Position numbers and translations under genes: made by a program
Shown: piece after piece, positions 7,867-15,590 of the stretch
Layout of the letters: every line of letters starts with the position of its first letter
Position numbering within the stretch: the stretch's first letter is position 1
Assembly: GCF_900626135.1 (NCBI RefSeq)
Contig: NZ_LR130785.1
Span: 1,087,241-1,151,240 of the forward strand
Source: Senegalia massiliensis
Lineage (GTDB): Bacteria; Bacillota; Clostridia; Tissierellales; SIT17
DNA length: 64,000 nucleotides
Direction: 5' to 3'
The notes under the pieces: generated by a model
What the model was told of the DNA's origin: nothing
Database searches by the model: none
The model's input: the letters and a program-made list of their open reading frames with translations, nothing else

Positions 7867-9186
7867 ATGAGAAAGAGGCTCAATAGAATAGATATATTAA
7901 GTTTAGCATTAGGTTCTATTATTGGATGGGGTTCCTTTACACTTCCAGGGTCAAAATTTCTCCATGAAAGTGGTATCATTAGTACGGCCATCGGATTTAT
8001 TCTTGGTGGCCTTGCTATTGTTTTTATACAAAAAGGATATCATATTATGATGGAAAAAAATGATGAAGATGGTGGAGAATTTTCATATACTTATAATAAT
8101 ATGGGTAAAGCTAACGGATTTATAGTTGGATGGTCTTTAACTTTATGCTATATAAGTATGGTACCTCTCAATGCTACAGCATTTGTACTAGTAATTAAAA
8201 AATTATTTGGAACAAGTGTAGAATTTTTATACCTTTATGAAATAGCAGGTTATCCTGTGTATTTGTCAGAAATATTAATATCTAGTTTTATAATTATTTT
8301 ATTTGCTTTTATAAATATTAAAGGATTACGAGCAAGTTCAAGAGTTCAAAATACAATGATTTTATTGTTAGTATTAAATGTTATTATTGTATTTAGTGTA
8401 ATGATTATAAAAATTGATCACAATTTAATATTAGAGAACTATATAATAAATTATAAATTTAGCATGAGTGAGGTTGCTAAGATTTTAGCTATTGTTCCAT
8501 TTTTATTTGTAGGGTTTGATGTTATCCCACAGGTATCAACAGATTTAAATTTTGAACGCACAAAAGCTACTAAAATAGCTATAATTGCTATATTTACAGG
8601 AGTACTTTTTTATAATTTATTAAATATAACCACAGGATTAGTATATACTTCTGAAAAAGCTTTGCTAGAAGAATGGGCTTTAGGTTCTGCTGTATTAGAT
8701 AATATAGGTAATATAGGGTTTTTATTATTAGTTATTTCTCTAATGGGAGCAGTAACAGGAGGTATAAACGGATTTATGCTAAGTAGTAGTAAGTTGATAG
8801 GAGCTCTTTCTAAATATAAACTTATACCTGATAAATTTAATATAAGAAATAAAAATGGAGTATTTGAAAAGTCTATTAAGTTTGTAGCTATTGTAAGTTT
8901 AATTGCTCCTTGGCTAGGTCGGGAAGTAATAATATATATAGTAGATATGTCTTCCTTATTAGCTGCTATAGCATATTTTTATGTATGTTATATAGGGTAT
9001 AAAACTACAATAGGTATTGACAGAGCATTATCAATAATAGGAGCATTAATTAGTTTAACTTTTATGGGATTATTAATAATACCTGGTTCTCCAGGGAAGT
9101 TGAGTAATCCATCTATAATAATAATGGTATTATGGATGGGAATTGGATTTTTCTATTATAAAAAACATTCAACAGAAATGAAATAG
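7867..9186 (+). CDS. APC-superfamily amino acid permease
   Basis: A 439-residue transporter with about 12 membrane segments. The first segment has the APC signature GSIIGWGSFTLPGS near residues 17-30. The later FLFVGFDVIPQVSTD motif and the absence of soluble domains fit proton-coupled amino-acid permeases of the APC family. It starts 14 bases after the CoA-disulfide reductase gene, so it is probably the third gene of the LysR-controlled unit. The substrate is not evident; a sulfur-containing amino acid would match the neighbours but is only a guess. No clear intrinsic terminator follows, and the next feature is an independent T-box leader. Confidence 0.82.
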   Translation: MRKRLNRIDILSLALGSIIGWGSFTLPGSKFLHESGIISTAIGFILGGLAIVFIQKGYHIMMEKNDEDGGEFSYTYNNMGKANGFIVGWSLTLCYISMVPLNATAFVLVIKKLFGTSVEFLYLYEIAGYPVYLSEILISSFIIILFAFINIKGLRASSRVQNTMILLLVLNVIIVFSVMIIKIDHNLILENYIINYKFSMSEVAKILAIVPFLFVGFDVIPQVSTDLNFERTKATKIAIIAIFTGVLFYNLLNITTGLVYTSEKALLEEWALGSAVLDNIGNIGFLLLVISLMGAVTGGINGFMLSSSKLIGALSKYKLIPDKFNIRNKNGVFEKSIKFVAIVSLIAPWLGREVIIYIVDMSSLLAAIAYFYVCYIGYKTTIGIDRALSIIGALISLTFMGLLIIPGSPGKLSNPSIIIMVLWMGIGFFYYKKHSTEMK

Positions 9187-9261
9187 GCTGTTTATTAATA
9201 TATTAATAGATATTTACTTTAAGTAATATATATGATAAAATAATACAAATAAAATATTAAA

Positions 9262-9530
9262 GTCAATGATTAAGAAAAGTAGTTGAAATAAATTTATTAT
9301 AGCGAGTCGAAGTTGGTGTGAGTTCGATATAAATTTTTTAATGAATGGTCTTATGAGATACAAGGTGAAATTTTATTAAAGTATCCTTAGTCGGGAATTC
9401 CCGTTATAGAAAAAAGATATCGAATAATTTTCTGTATCTGTAAAGAGAGATAGTTTATACTATCTAATTTGGGTGGTACCGCGGAATAAAACCTTTCGTC
9501 CCTTTTATAGGAGATGAAGGGTTTTTTTAA
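9262..9530 (+). ncRNA. T-box leader, tryptophan specific (specifier UGG)
   Basis: The gap before trpP is a T-box riboswitch. The diagnostic antiterminator sequence GGGTGGTACCGCGG is at 9471-9484. Stem I elements AGCGAGTCGAAGTTGGTGTGAG run from 9301 to 9322 in the expected order, and a CGGGAATTCCCG hairpin stem III occurs at 9392-9403. In the specifier-loop position the sequence GAATGGTC offers UGG at 9346-9348, the tryptophan codon. This agrees with the downstream TrpP transporter: uncharged tRNA-Trp would stabilise the antiterminator and switch on tryptophan uptake. The 5' boundary is approximate. Confidence 0.9.
9490..9528 (+). terminator. T-box regulated intrinsic terminator
   Basis: The 11-bp stem AACCTTTCGTC (9490-9500) pairs with GATGAAGGGTT (9513-9523), allowing G-U pairs, and is followed by a T-run to 9528. 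It competes with the antiterminator that contains the T-box sequence just upstream. Confidence 0.85.
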
Positions 9531-9542
9531 TACATAAATTTA

Positions 9543-9565
9543 AGGAGGTGAATGGTATGATTTGA
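9543..9565 (+). promoter_or_regulatory. Strong ribosome site followed by a minimal ORF upstream of trpP
   Basis: AGGAGGTG at 9543-9550 is a near-perfect ribosome site, yet the ATG codons behind it (9552 and 9557) are each followed one codon later by TGA. trpP has its own AAAGGAGAT site further down at about 9610. The segment between may be a start-stop leader that couples or delays translation, or a decayed coding start; this is an observation without known function. Confidence 0.4.
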
Positions 9566-9626
9566 ACTTGTGATGGTGATGAATATGATTGGTATAACAA
9601 AATAAAATTAAAAGGAGATAATTACA

Positions 9627-10151
9627 ATGAATTTAAGAAAAAATATATTTATAGCTTTATTACTTGCCATAGGATTTATTATGCATCAAATTGTACCAGG
9701 CACCCTTGGGAGCATGAAGTTTGATTTAATGTTATCCTTTATATTTGTAGCATTGATGATAAATAAAGATTTTAAAAGTATAATAGTTACAGCATTACTT
9801 AGTGGAATAATTACTGCTATGACAACTACTTTTCCAGGTGGTCAAATAGCAAATATAGTAGATAAAATTATAACTTCATTAGCAGTTTATTTCTTAATCC
9901 ATTTATTAGCTAATGTAAAAATGGGTCAAATAAAAGTTGGAATAATAGCTTTTCTAGGGACAGTTGTAAGTGGAAGTGTGTTTTTATCTACTTCATTATT
10001 TTTAGTAGGATTACCTGCACCATTTATGGCATTATTTTTAGCAATAGTAATTCCTACATCAATAACGAATATATTTGTAACAATAACTATATATAATATT
10101 GTTAAAATGGCTTTAAAGGTTACAAAATTAGATTTAGCTATGGAAATATAA
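9627..10151 (+). CDS. trpP: Tryptophan transporter TrpP
   Basis: A 174-residue membrane protein with five to six hydrophobic segments. The sequence matches the TrpP/YhaG family as remembered from Bacillus: an N-terminal IGFIMHQIVPGTLGSMKFDLM segment, TTTFPGGQIANIVDK in the middle, and a FLSTSLFLVGLPAPF stretch later. It imports tryptophan across the cytoplasmic membrane. Control by the T-box immediately upstream, with a UGG specifier, independently supports the substrate. ATG 9627 follows AAAAGGAGAT at a good spacing. Acylphosphatase lies 47 bases downstream and may be co-transcribed. Confidence 0.9.
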   Translation: MNLRKNIFIALLLAIGFIMHQIVPGTLGSMKFDLMLSFIFVALMINKDFKSIIVTALLSGIITAMTTTFPGGQIANIVDKIITSLAVYFLIHLLANVKMGQIKVGIIAFLGTVVSGSVFLSTSLFLVGLPAPFMALFLAIVIPTSITNIFVTITIYNIVKMALKVTKLDLAMEI

Positions 10152-10198
10152 GTTTTAACATTATACTTATCGGGTATTTTAAGTAAGAGGTGAATATA

Positions 10199-10471
10199 AT
10201 GAAAAGAGTTAATATAGAAATTTTTGGCAGAGTACAAGGGGTAGGATTTAGATATTATACTACTCAAGAAGCTAATAAATTAAATATATCTGGTTGGGTG
10301 ACAAATAGAATTGATGGAAGTGTAGAAATAGATGCTCAAGGTAAAGAAGAAAATATAGAAAAATTTATAGAATGGACTAAATCTGGCCCCTCTCATGCAA
10401 GAGTTGATAATATAAATATAAGTGAAAAATCAATAAAAGATTTGAAAGATAATAAATTTAATATTAAATAA
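10199..10471 (+). CDS. acyP: Acylphosphatase
   Basis: A 90-residue protein of the acylphosphatase family, which hydrolyses carboxyl-phosphate bonds such as acetyl phosphate or 1,3-bisphosphoglycerate. The catalytic signature GRVQGVGFRYYT lies at residues 9-20, with the active Arg in GFRY, and the second motif GWVTNRIDGSVEI provides the catalytic Asn. The length is normal for the family. ATG 10199 is chosen over GTG 10190 because TAAGAGG ends at 10190. Translation probably follows that of trpP on the same transcript; a strong terminator follows. Confidence 0.93.
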   Translation: MKRVNIEIFGRVQGVGFRYYTTQEANKLNISGWVTNRIDGSVEIDAQGKEENIEKFIEWTKSGPSHARVDNINISEKSIKDLKDNKFNIK

Positions 10472-10505
10472 AGAAAGCATTGCCTTAGGCAATGCTTTCT
10501 TCTTT
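10472..10505. terminator. Bidirectional intrinsic terminator
   Basis: A 13-bp stem (AGAAAGCATTGCC at 10472-10484 with 10488-10500) and a 3-base loop, followed by TCTTTCT, lie between the convergent acylphosphatase and TetR genes. Confidence 0.85.
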
Positions 10506-11174
10506 CTAAAAATAAAAATTATAATCTTTAATTAAAAAATTCTCAATAATTAATTTAAAATAGAGCATAGTATTTTTTATAGCATATTTATATGACATAT
10601 TTTTATTTAATACTCTTTTAAAAATACCTTCAAATATTACTAAAGTCATATCATTTAATATAATAGCATCTTCACATTTTATATAATTTTCATTTACACA
10701 ATCAGATAATATAGTCATAGCTCTATCATTTATATTATCTTTTAAAAGCATATTACGAATAGTTGTATTACTACTTAATAATTCTTCTGGGAAAAAATCA
10801 TAATACTTTTTCATGTAATGTCCTATATTATTATTTAGGTTTGGAAAAAATATAGCATTGTATATTTGAGGCTCACTATAAGCATAAAAACAAAAATATT
10901 CCCATACCTTTAAAAATCTATCCATAGAACATTCCTCTTTTTTTAGATAGTTATTTAAACTTCTCGTGTAATTGTTTAAATATTTCATAGCTCCAAAAAA
11001 AATTAGATGATCTAGATTTTCAAAATAATTATACATTGTAGCACTATTGTATCCTGCGATTTTTGATACTTTTCTTAAAGAAATATTTGCTATTCCATTT
11101 TCTCTTATAAGTTTATTACTTGCATTAATAAAATCTCCCATTACTCTTTTTGTTTGCATTTCTTTATTATTCAT
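10506..11174 (-). CDS. TetR-family transcriptional regulator
   Basis: A 222-residue regulator with an N-terminal TetR helix-turn-helix (about residues 10-60; ISLRKVSKIAGYNSATMYNYFENLDHL region) and a variable all-helical ligand domain. The start is ATG at 11174 with GGAGGC upstream on the minus strand. It is divergent from the GrdI/GrdH-like reductase genes over 157 bases, and an inverted repeat spans that gap, so it is the likely local regulator of the reductase and its transporter. The effector may be the amine substrate itself, but the sequence does not show this. Confidence 0.87.
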   Translation of the reverse strand: MNNKEMQTKRVMGDFINASNKLIRENGIANISLRKVSKIAGYNSATMYNYFENLDHLIFFGAMKYLNNYTRSLNNYLKKEECSMDRFLKVWEYFCFYAYSEPQIYNAIFFPNLNNNIGHYMKKYYDFFPEELLSSNTTIRNMLLKDNINDRAMTILSDCVNENYIKCEDAIILNDMTLVIFEGIFKRVLNKNMSYKYAIKNTMLYFKLIIENFLIKDYNFYF

Positions 11175-11206
11175 AATGCCTCCAAATTTTACTTTTTAAT
11201 ATAAGA

Positions 11207-11304
11207 ATATTTGTTAGTAAATAAAATTATCACAATAAAATAAATTTAAATAAAAAAGTAATATATTTTTATTTTGACTAATATAAATTATTAACAAATA
11301 TAAT
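11207..11304. promoter_or_regulatory. Promoter and candidate TetR operator for the reductase operon
   Basis: A candidate sigma-A promoter reads TTGACT (11274-11279), a 19-base spacer and TATAAT (11299-11304). Two inverted arms, ATATTTGTTAGTAA (11207-11220) and TTATTAACAAATAT (11288-11301), match at 13 of 14 positions; the right arm overlaps the spacer and -10. Binding of a TetR dimer pair to both arms could repress through looping. The operator assignment is an inference. Confidence 0.5.
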
Positions 11305-11331
11305 CATGATTATAAAAAAAGAGGTGAAGAT

Positions 11332-12657
11332 GTGAAGTTAGAAATTGGTAATTTTAATGTTAAAGATGTTGTATTTGGAAATAAAACTAATTTTAAAGAT
11401 GGAATACTTACAATTAGCAAAGATGAAGCTATTAGATTCATAAAAAAAGATGAACACATTACAGCTGTAGATCTAGAAATTGCAAAACCAGGTGATAACA
11501 CAAAGATAGTTCCAATCAAGGAAGCAGTAGAACCAAGAATACGGCCAGATGGTAGAACAATCTTTCCTGGAGTAACAGGAGGAGTAGAGATGGCTGGAAG
11601 TGGTAGAGTACATGCACTAAAGGGATGCAGTGTATTAGGAGTTGGTATGAATTATGGAAGCTTTGGAGATGGACTAGTTGATATGAGCAAAGAAGGAGGA
11701 AAATATACTTTATTCTCAGAGTTAATTAATATTTGCATAGTAGCAGATACTGATGAAGAACAAGAAAGATTTGAACAACAAAAAAGAAATACTGCTATTA
11801 GAATGGCTACTCATAAATTTGCTGAATACTTAGGCAATACAGTAAAAGAAATGGAACCAGAAGAGATAGAAAACTATGAACTAGGACCTATAGTTAAAAG
11901 GTCAGAGAATTTAAACAAACTACCTTCTGTAGTTCTAGTAATGCAACCACAATCACAAATGGAAATAATGGGGTATAATGCTAGAGTTTATGGATGGGAC
12001 ATGAATAAATATATACCAACTTTCATGCATCCAAATGAAATTTTAGATGGTTCTAATATTTCAGGTAGTTTCATGCCTTCATCATCAAAATGGTCAACTT
12101 ATGACTTGCAAAATTTTCCTACTATAAGAGAGTTGTATAAAGAACATGGTAAAAGTATAAATTTCTTAGGAGTTATAATGTCAAACTTAAATGTATCATT
12201 AGAACAGAAAAAGAGATCATCCATATTTGTTGCACAAATGGCTAAGTCATTAGGTGCAGATGGAGCTATAGTTACTGAAGAAGGATATGGAAATCCTGAT
12301 GCTGACTATATTTTATGTTTAAGAGCTTTAGAAGATGTAGGAGTAAAAACTGTAGGTATAAGCAATGAAGCTACTGGAAGAGATGGTGCTAGTCAACCAC
12401 TTGTATCATTAGATGAAAAGGCAGATGCATTAGTATCAACAGGCAATGTATCACAATTAATAGAACTTCCACCGGCAGATAAAGTAATAGGGAATTTGAA
12501 ATCGCTTTCAAGAGATGGTTTATCTGGTGGATGGTCATATGATGAGAATATTGGACCTTCAGTACGAGAAGATGGTTCTATAATCATGGAAAACAATGCA
12601 ATGTTCTGTGGAGATAGAATTGCAGGTTGGTCAATTAAAACTATGAAAGAATTTTAG
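11332..12657 (+). CDS. grdI: Glycine/sarcosine/betaine reductase component B, alpha/beta precursor subunit (GrdI/GrdE-like)
   Basis: A 441-residue protein of the GrdE/GrdG/GrdI family, the substrate-binding half of component B. In the family the precursor is cleaved to give a pyruvoyl group that forms a Schiff base with the amine. Conserved-looking segments include VTGGVEMAGSGRVHALKGCSV (81-101, quoted in part), GMNYGSFGDGLVDMS and SGSFMPSSSKW. GTG 11332 follows GAGGTG. The nearest cysteines are at 99 and 135 and beyond 320; none lies near residue 242, the cleavage cysteine known in GrdE. Betaine is the preferred substrate because a BCCT transporter follows. The symbol is therefore tentative; sarcosine (GrdG) is the alternative. 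Confidence 0.82.
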   Translation: MKLEIGNFNVKDVVFGNKTNFKDGILTISKDEAIRFIKKDEHITAVDLEIAKPGDNTKIVPIKEAVEPRIRPDGRTIFPGVTGGVEMAGSGRVHALKGCSVLGVGMNYGSFGDGLVDMSKEGGKYTLFSELINICIVADTDEEQERFEQQKRNTAIRMATHKFAEYLGNTVKEMEPEEIENYELGPIVKRSENLNKLPSVVLVMQPQSQMEIMGYNARVYGWDMNKYIPTFMHPNEILDGSNISGSFMPSSSKWSTYDLQNFPTIRELYKEHGKSINFLGVIMSNLNVSLEQKKRSSIFVAQMAKSLGADGAIVTEEGYGNPDADYILCLRALEDVGVKTVGISNEATGRDGASQPLVSLDEKADALVSTGNVSQLIELPPADKVIGNLKSLSRDGLSGGWSYDENIGPSVREDGSIIMENNAMFCGDRIAGWSIKTMKEF

Positions 12658-12668
12658 GAGGTGTCATC

Positions 12669-13979
12669 ATGAAAAAGGCAATACATTATATTAATCAATT
12701 CTTTGCTGGTATTGGTGGAGAAGAAAAAGCAGATTATAAACCAGAAATAAAAGAAGGTCTAGTAGGTCCAGCTCTTGCATTAAATGAATTAATTGATGCT
12801 GAAGTAATACATACAGTAATTTGTGGAGACAATTATATATCTTCAAATACAGAAGAGGCTGTGGAAGAAATATTATCTTTCTTAGAGGATAAAGAATTTG
12901 ATATTTTCATAGCAGGACCAGCTTTTCAAGCAGGGAGATATGGAGTAGCTTGTGGAACTATATGTAAAGCTGTAAAAGAAAAATTTAATGTTCCAGCTTT
13001 AACCTCTATGCATATAGAAAATCCCGGAGTAGAAATTTTTAAAAGAGATATTCATATCTTTAAAGGTGGAAAATCTGCTGCTAAGTTAAGAAAAGATATA
13101 AAAGTTATGGCTAACTTTGCAAATAAAGTATTAAATAACGAAGAGACAAAATCAGCAGAAGAAGAAGGATTTTTTAAAAGAGGCATAAGAGCACAAGTTT
13201 GGTTAGAATCAGGTGAAACTGCAGCTCAAAGAGGTGTAGGAATGTTAATTAAGAAGTTGAATAAGGAACCTTATCAGACAGAGCTTCCTATCCCTAAGAA
13301 AGATTTAGTTCCAATAGCAAAACCTATAAAAAATTTATCAAAAGCAAATATTGCTTTAGTAACATCAGGAGGGATAGTACCAGTAGATAATCCAGATAGA
13401 ATACAGTCAGCTTCTGCAACTCGTTGGGGAAGGTATGATATATCAGAATTAGATAGATTAGAACCTGGAGTATTTAAAACTATACATGCTGGATATGATC
13501 CTACAGCTGGTGATTCAGATCCAAATAGAATTGTACCAGTAGATGCAATGAAAAAATATTTAAAAGAAGGAAAAATAGGGAAACTTCATAAATATTTCTA
13601 TAGTACAGTTGGAACTGGCACTACTCAAGCAGAAGCTAGTAGAATGAGTAAAGAAATGATTCAAAAATTAAAAGAAGATAATGTAGATGGAGTTATATTA
13701 ACTGCTACCTGAGGTACTTGTACACGTTGCGGTGCAACAATGGTAAGAGAAATTGAAAGGGCAGGAATACCAGTGGTAGAAATGTGCAATTTAATACCAG
13801 TAGCAGAATCTGTAGGAGTAAATAAAATAGTACCTACAATATCTATTCCATATCCATTAGGAGATCCTAATACAACTAAAGAAGAACAGTGGAAATTAAG
13901 ATTTCATAGAGTAGGGATAGCGTTAGATTCTCTTACTATAAACATAGAAGAACCAACAATTTTTAAAGTAGAAATCTAA
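12669..13979 (+). CDS. grdH: Selenoprotein subunit of betaine/glycine-type reductase component B (GrdH/GrdB-like), in-frame UGA = Sec348
   Basis: A 436-residue selenoprotein read through TGA at 13710-13712. The downstream frame continues without a gap as GTCTRCGATMVREIERAGIP, giving Sec348-Gly-Thr-Cys351-Thr-Arg-Cys354, the UxxCxxC redox motif of GrdB/GrdF/GrdH. The full length is normal for the family, whereas either piece alone is not. In the family, the selenol attacks the Schiff-base substrate and passes a carboxymethyl-selenide to component A (GrdA), later released as acetyl phosphate. It follows the alpha/beta subunit by 11 bases with TAGGAGGTG. GrdA, GrdC, GrdD and selABD are not in the window and must be elsewhere. 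Confidence 0.93.
13713..13745 (+). promoter_or_regulatory. Bacterial SECIS element
   Basis: The hairpin GTTGC (13726-13730), GGT apical loop (13731-13733), GCAAC (13734-13738) begins 14 bases after the UGA, with its loop G residues 19-20 bases downstream. This position and the G/U loop match bacterial SECIS elements bound by SelB. Confidence 0.75.
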
Positions 13980-13982
13980 AAA

Positions 13983-14026
13983 AATTATGACATATAAAAT
14001 ATAGCTATATTTTATATGTCATAATT
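13983..14026. repeat. Perfect 21-bp inverted repeat between grdH and the BCCT gene
   Basis: The 21-base arms 13983-14003 and 14006-14026 are exactly complementary with only GC between them. On the plus strand an A-rich ribosome site, not a T-run, follows, so it is not a classical terminator for grdH. It may protect the 3' end after cleavage or tune readthrough into the transporter. Confidence 0.7.
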
Positions 14027-14041
14027 AAAAAGGAGATTATT

Positions 14042-15547
14042 ATGGAAAAAAAAGATAATCATGTTTATTTTATTTCATTATTTATAGTTTTAGGATTTTC
14101 ACTATGGGGTATATTTTCACCTAATTCATTTGGAAATATAGCAAATAATGTATTTTCTTTTTTGACAGAAAAATTTGGTTGGTTTTATTTAATGGCTATG
14201 TTTTTATTCGTAGCATTTGTGCTAGTATTAGCATTTAGCAAATATGGAAGGATTAAACTAGGTGATGATGATTCAAAACCAGAATACAGTTACATATCTT
14301 GGTTTGCAATGTTATTTTCAGCTGGAATGGGAATTGGACTTGTATTTTGGGGAGTAGCAGAACCTTTAAATCACTTTATTAATCCTATAGGCGTAAGTTC
14401 AGGAACTCAAGAAGCAGCAAATTTTTCGATGTTTACATCTTTTATACATTGGGGTGTACATCCATGGGCAAATTATGCTGTTGTAGCTATGCCACTTGCA
14501 TATATGCAATTTAGAAAGAAAAAGCCAGCATTAATTAGTAGTATTTTTATACCTCTATTAGGAGAAGAGAAGGTAAGAGGACCTATTGGAAAGTTTATAG
14601 ATATTCTTGCTGTATTTGCTACAGTTGCAGGTGTTGCAACCTCTTTAGGACTAGGAGTTTTACAAATTAATAGTGGATTAAATTATTTATTTGGAGTGCC
14701 TATAAACAATTTAATCCAAATAATAATTATAGTAACTGTAACAATTTTATTTATGATATCTGCTATTACAGGCTTAGATAAGGGAATTTTATTCCTATCT
14801 AATTCAAATATAACTTTAGCTTCCATACTGATGATTTTAACTCTTATATTAGGACCTACACTTGCTATAATAAATATGTTTACAAATAGTATAGGTGCAT
14901 TTTTATCTGGTTTTGTTAGAGAAAGTTTTGTTATTAATGCATTTAGTGATAATAGTTGGATAGGTGGATGGAAAATATTTTACTGGGCATGGTGGATTGC
15001 ATGGGCTCCTTTTGTTGGTTCATTTATAGCACGTATATCAAAGGGAAGAACTATAAAAGAATTTATTTTAGGAGTTTCATTAGTACCCGCACTTGGTTCA
15101 TTTTTATGGTTTGCAATATTTGGAACAACAGCAATGAATTTAGGAACTGAAGTAGCAACTGAAGCAGTCAAAGTAACCGAGACAGCATTATTTGTAGTGA
15201 TGGAACATGTACCTTTAGGAAATATAATATCATTTATTACGATATTGCTTCTTTGCACATTTTTTATTACATCTGCAGATTCTGCTACATTTGTATTAGG
15301 AATGATGTCTAAAAATGGAAATTTAAATCCACCAACAAATACAAAGGTAATATGGGGAGCTATTCAGTCAATGATGGCATTTGCACTTATGTTTTCTGGA
15401 GGATTACAGGCATTACAAACTAGTTCAATAGTAGCTGCTTTTCCATTTGCTATAGTAATGATATTTGGAGCTTTTTCATTTTTAAAAGCTTTGAAAGAGG
15501 AAAATATGGATAATATAAGTGACAATAAAATTAAAAATATAAGCTAA
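14042..15547 (+). CDS. BCCT-family transporter, probably glycine betaine uptake
   Basis: A 501-residue secondary transporter with about 12 membrane segments. Family signatures are FSAGMGIGLVFWGVAEPL (residues 93-108) and the aromatic WAWWIAWAPFVGSFIARISKG stretch near residue 315-335. The glycine motif GMGIG at 95-99 resembles betaine carriers such as BetP; choline carriers of this family typically have Asp at the last Gly. It lies 62 bases after grdH, and together they suggest import and reductive cleavage of betaine to trimethylamine and acetyl phosphate. AAAAAGGAG precedes ATG 14042. A strong terminator follows. Confidence 0.88.
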   Translation: MEKKDNHVYFISLFIVLGFSLWGIFSPNSFGNIANNVFSFLTEKFGWFYLMAMFLFVAFVLVLAFSKYGRIKLGDDDSKPEYSYISWFAMLFSAGMGIGLVFWGVAEPLNHFINPIGVSSGTQEAANFSMFTSFIHWGVHPWANYAVVAMPLAYMQFRKKKPALISSIFIPLLGEEKVRGPIGKFIDILAVFATVAGVATSLGLGVLQINSGLNYLFGVPINNLIQIIIIVTVTILFMISAITGLDKGILFLSNSNITLASILMILTLILGPTLAIINMFTNSIGAFLSGFVRESFVINAFSDNSWIGGWKIFYWAWWIAWAPFVGSFIARISKGRTIKEFILGVSLVPALGSFLWFAIFGTTAMNLGTEVATEAVKVTETALFVVMEHVPLGNIISFITILLLCTFFITSADSATFVLGMMSKNGNLNPPTNTKVIWGAIQSMMAFALMFSGGLQALQTSSIVAAFPFAIVMIFGAFSFLKALKEENMDNISDNKIKNIS

Positions 15548-15550
15548 TAA

Positions 15551-15590
15551 AAAAAGCATTACTTTTATCTAAAAGTAATGCTTTTTTTTG
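15551..15590. terminator. Bidirectional intrinsic terminator
   Basis: The 16-bp stem 15551-15566/15571-15586 (core AAGCATTACTTTT) ends the BCCT gene with a T-run and, on the other strand, the xpt gene, whose last bases overlap the stem. Confidence 0.88.

Noticed and set aside
9552-9605. Short selenocysteine or tryptophan leader peptide with TGA as codon 3
   Set aside because: No SECIS-like hairpin follows and the downstream codons do not match a known protein; kept only as a start-stop observation.
12669-13712. grdH as a pseudogene with a nonsense mutation
   Set aside because: The stop is UGA in the exact Sec position of the family, and reading through restores normal length.
13740-13979. 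Separate 79-codon gene starting at ATG 13740
   Set aside because: It is the C-terminal part of the selenoprotein; the frame is continuous through the UGA, with UxxCxxC motif and SECIS-like hairpin.
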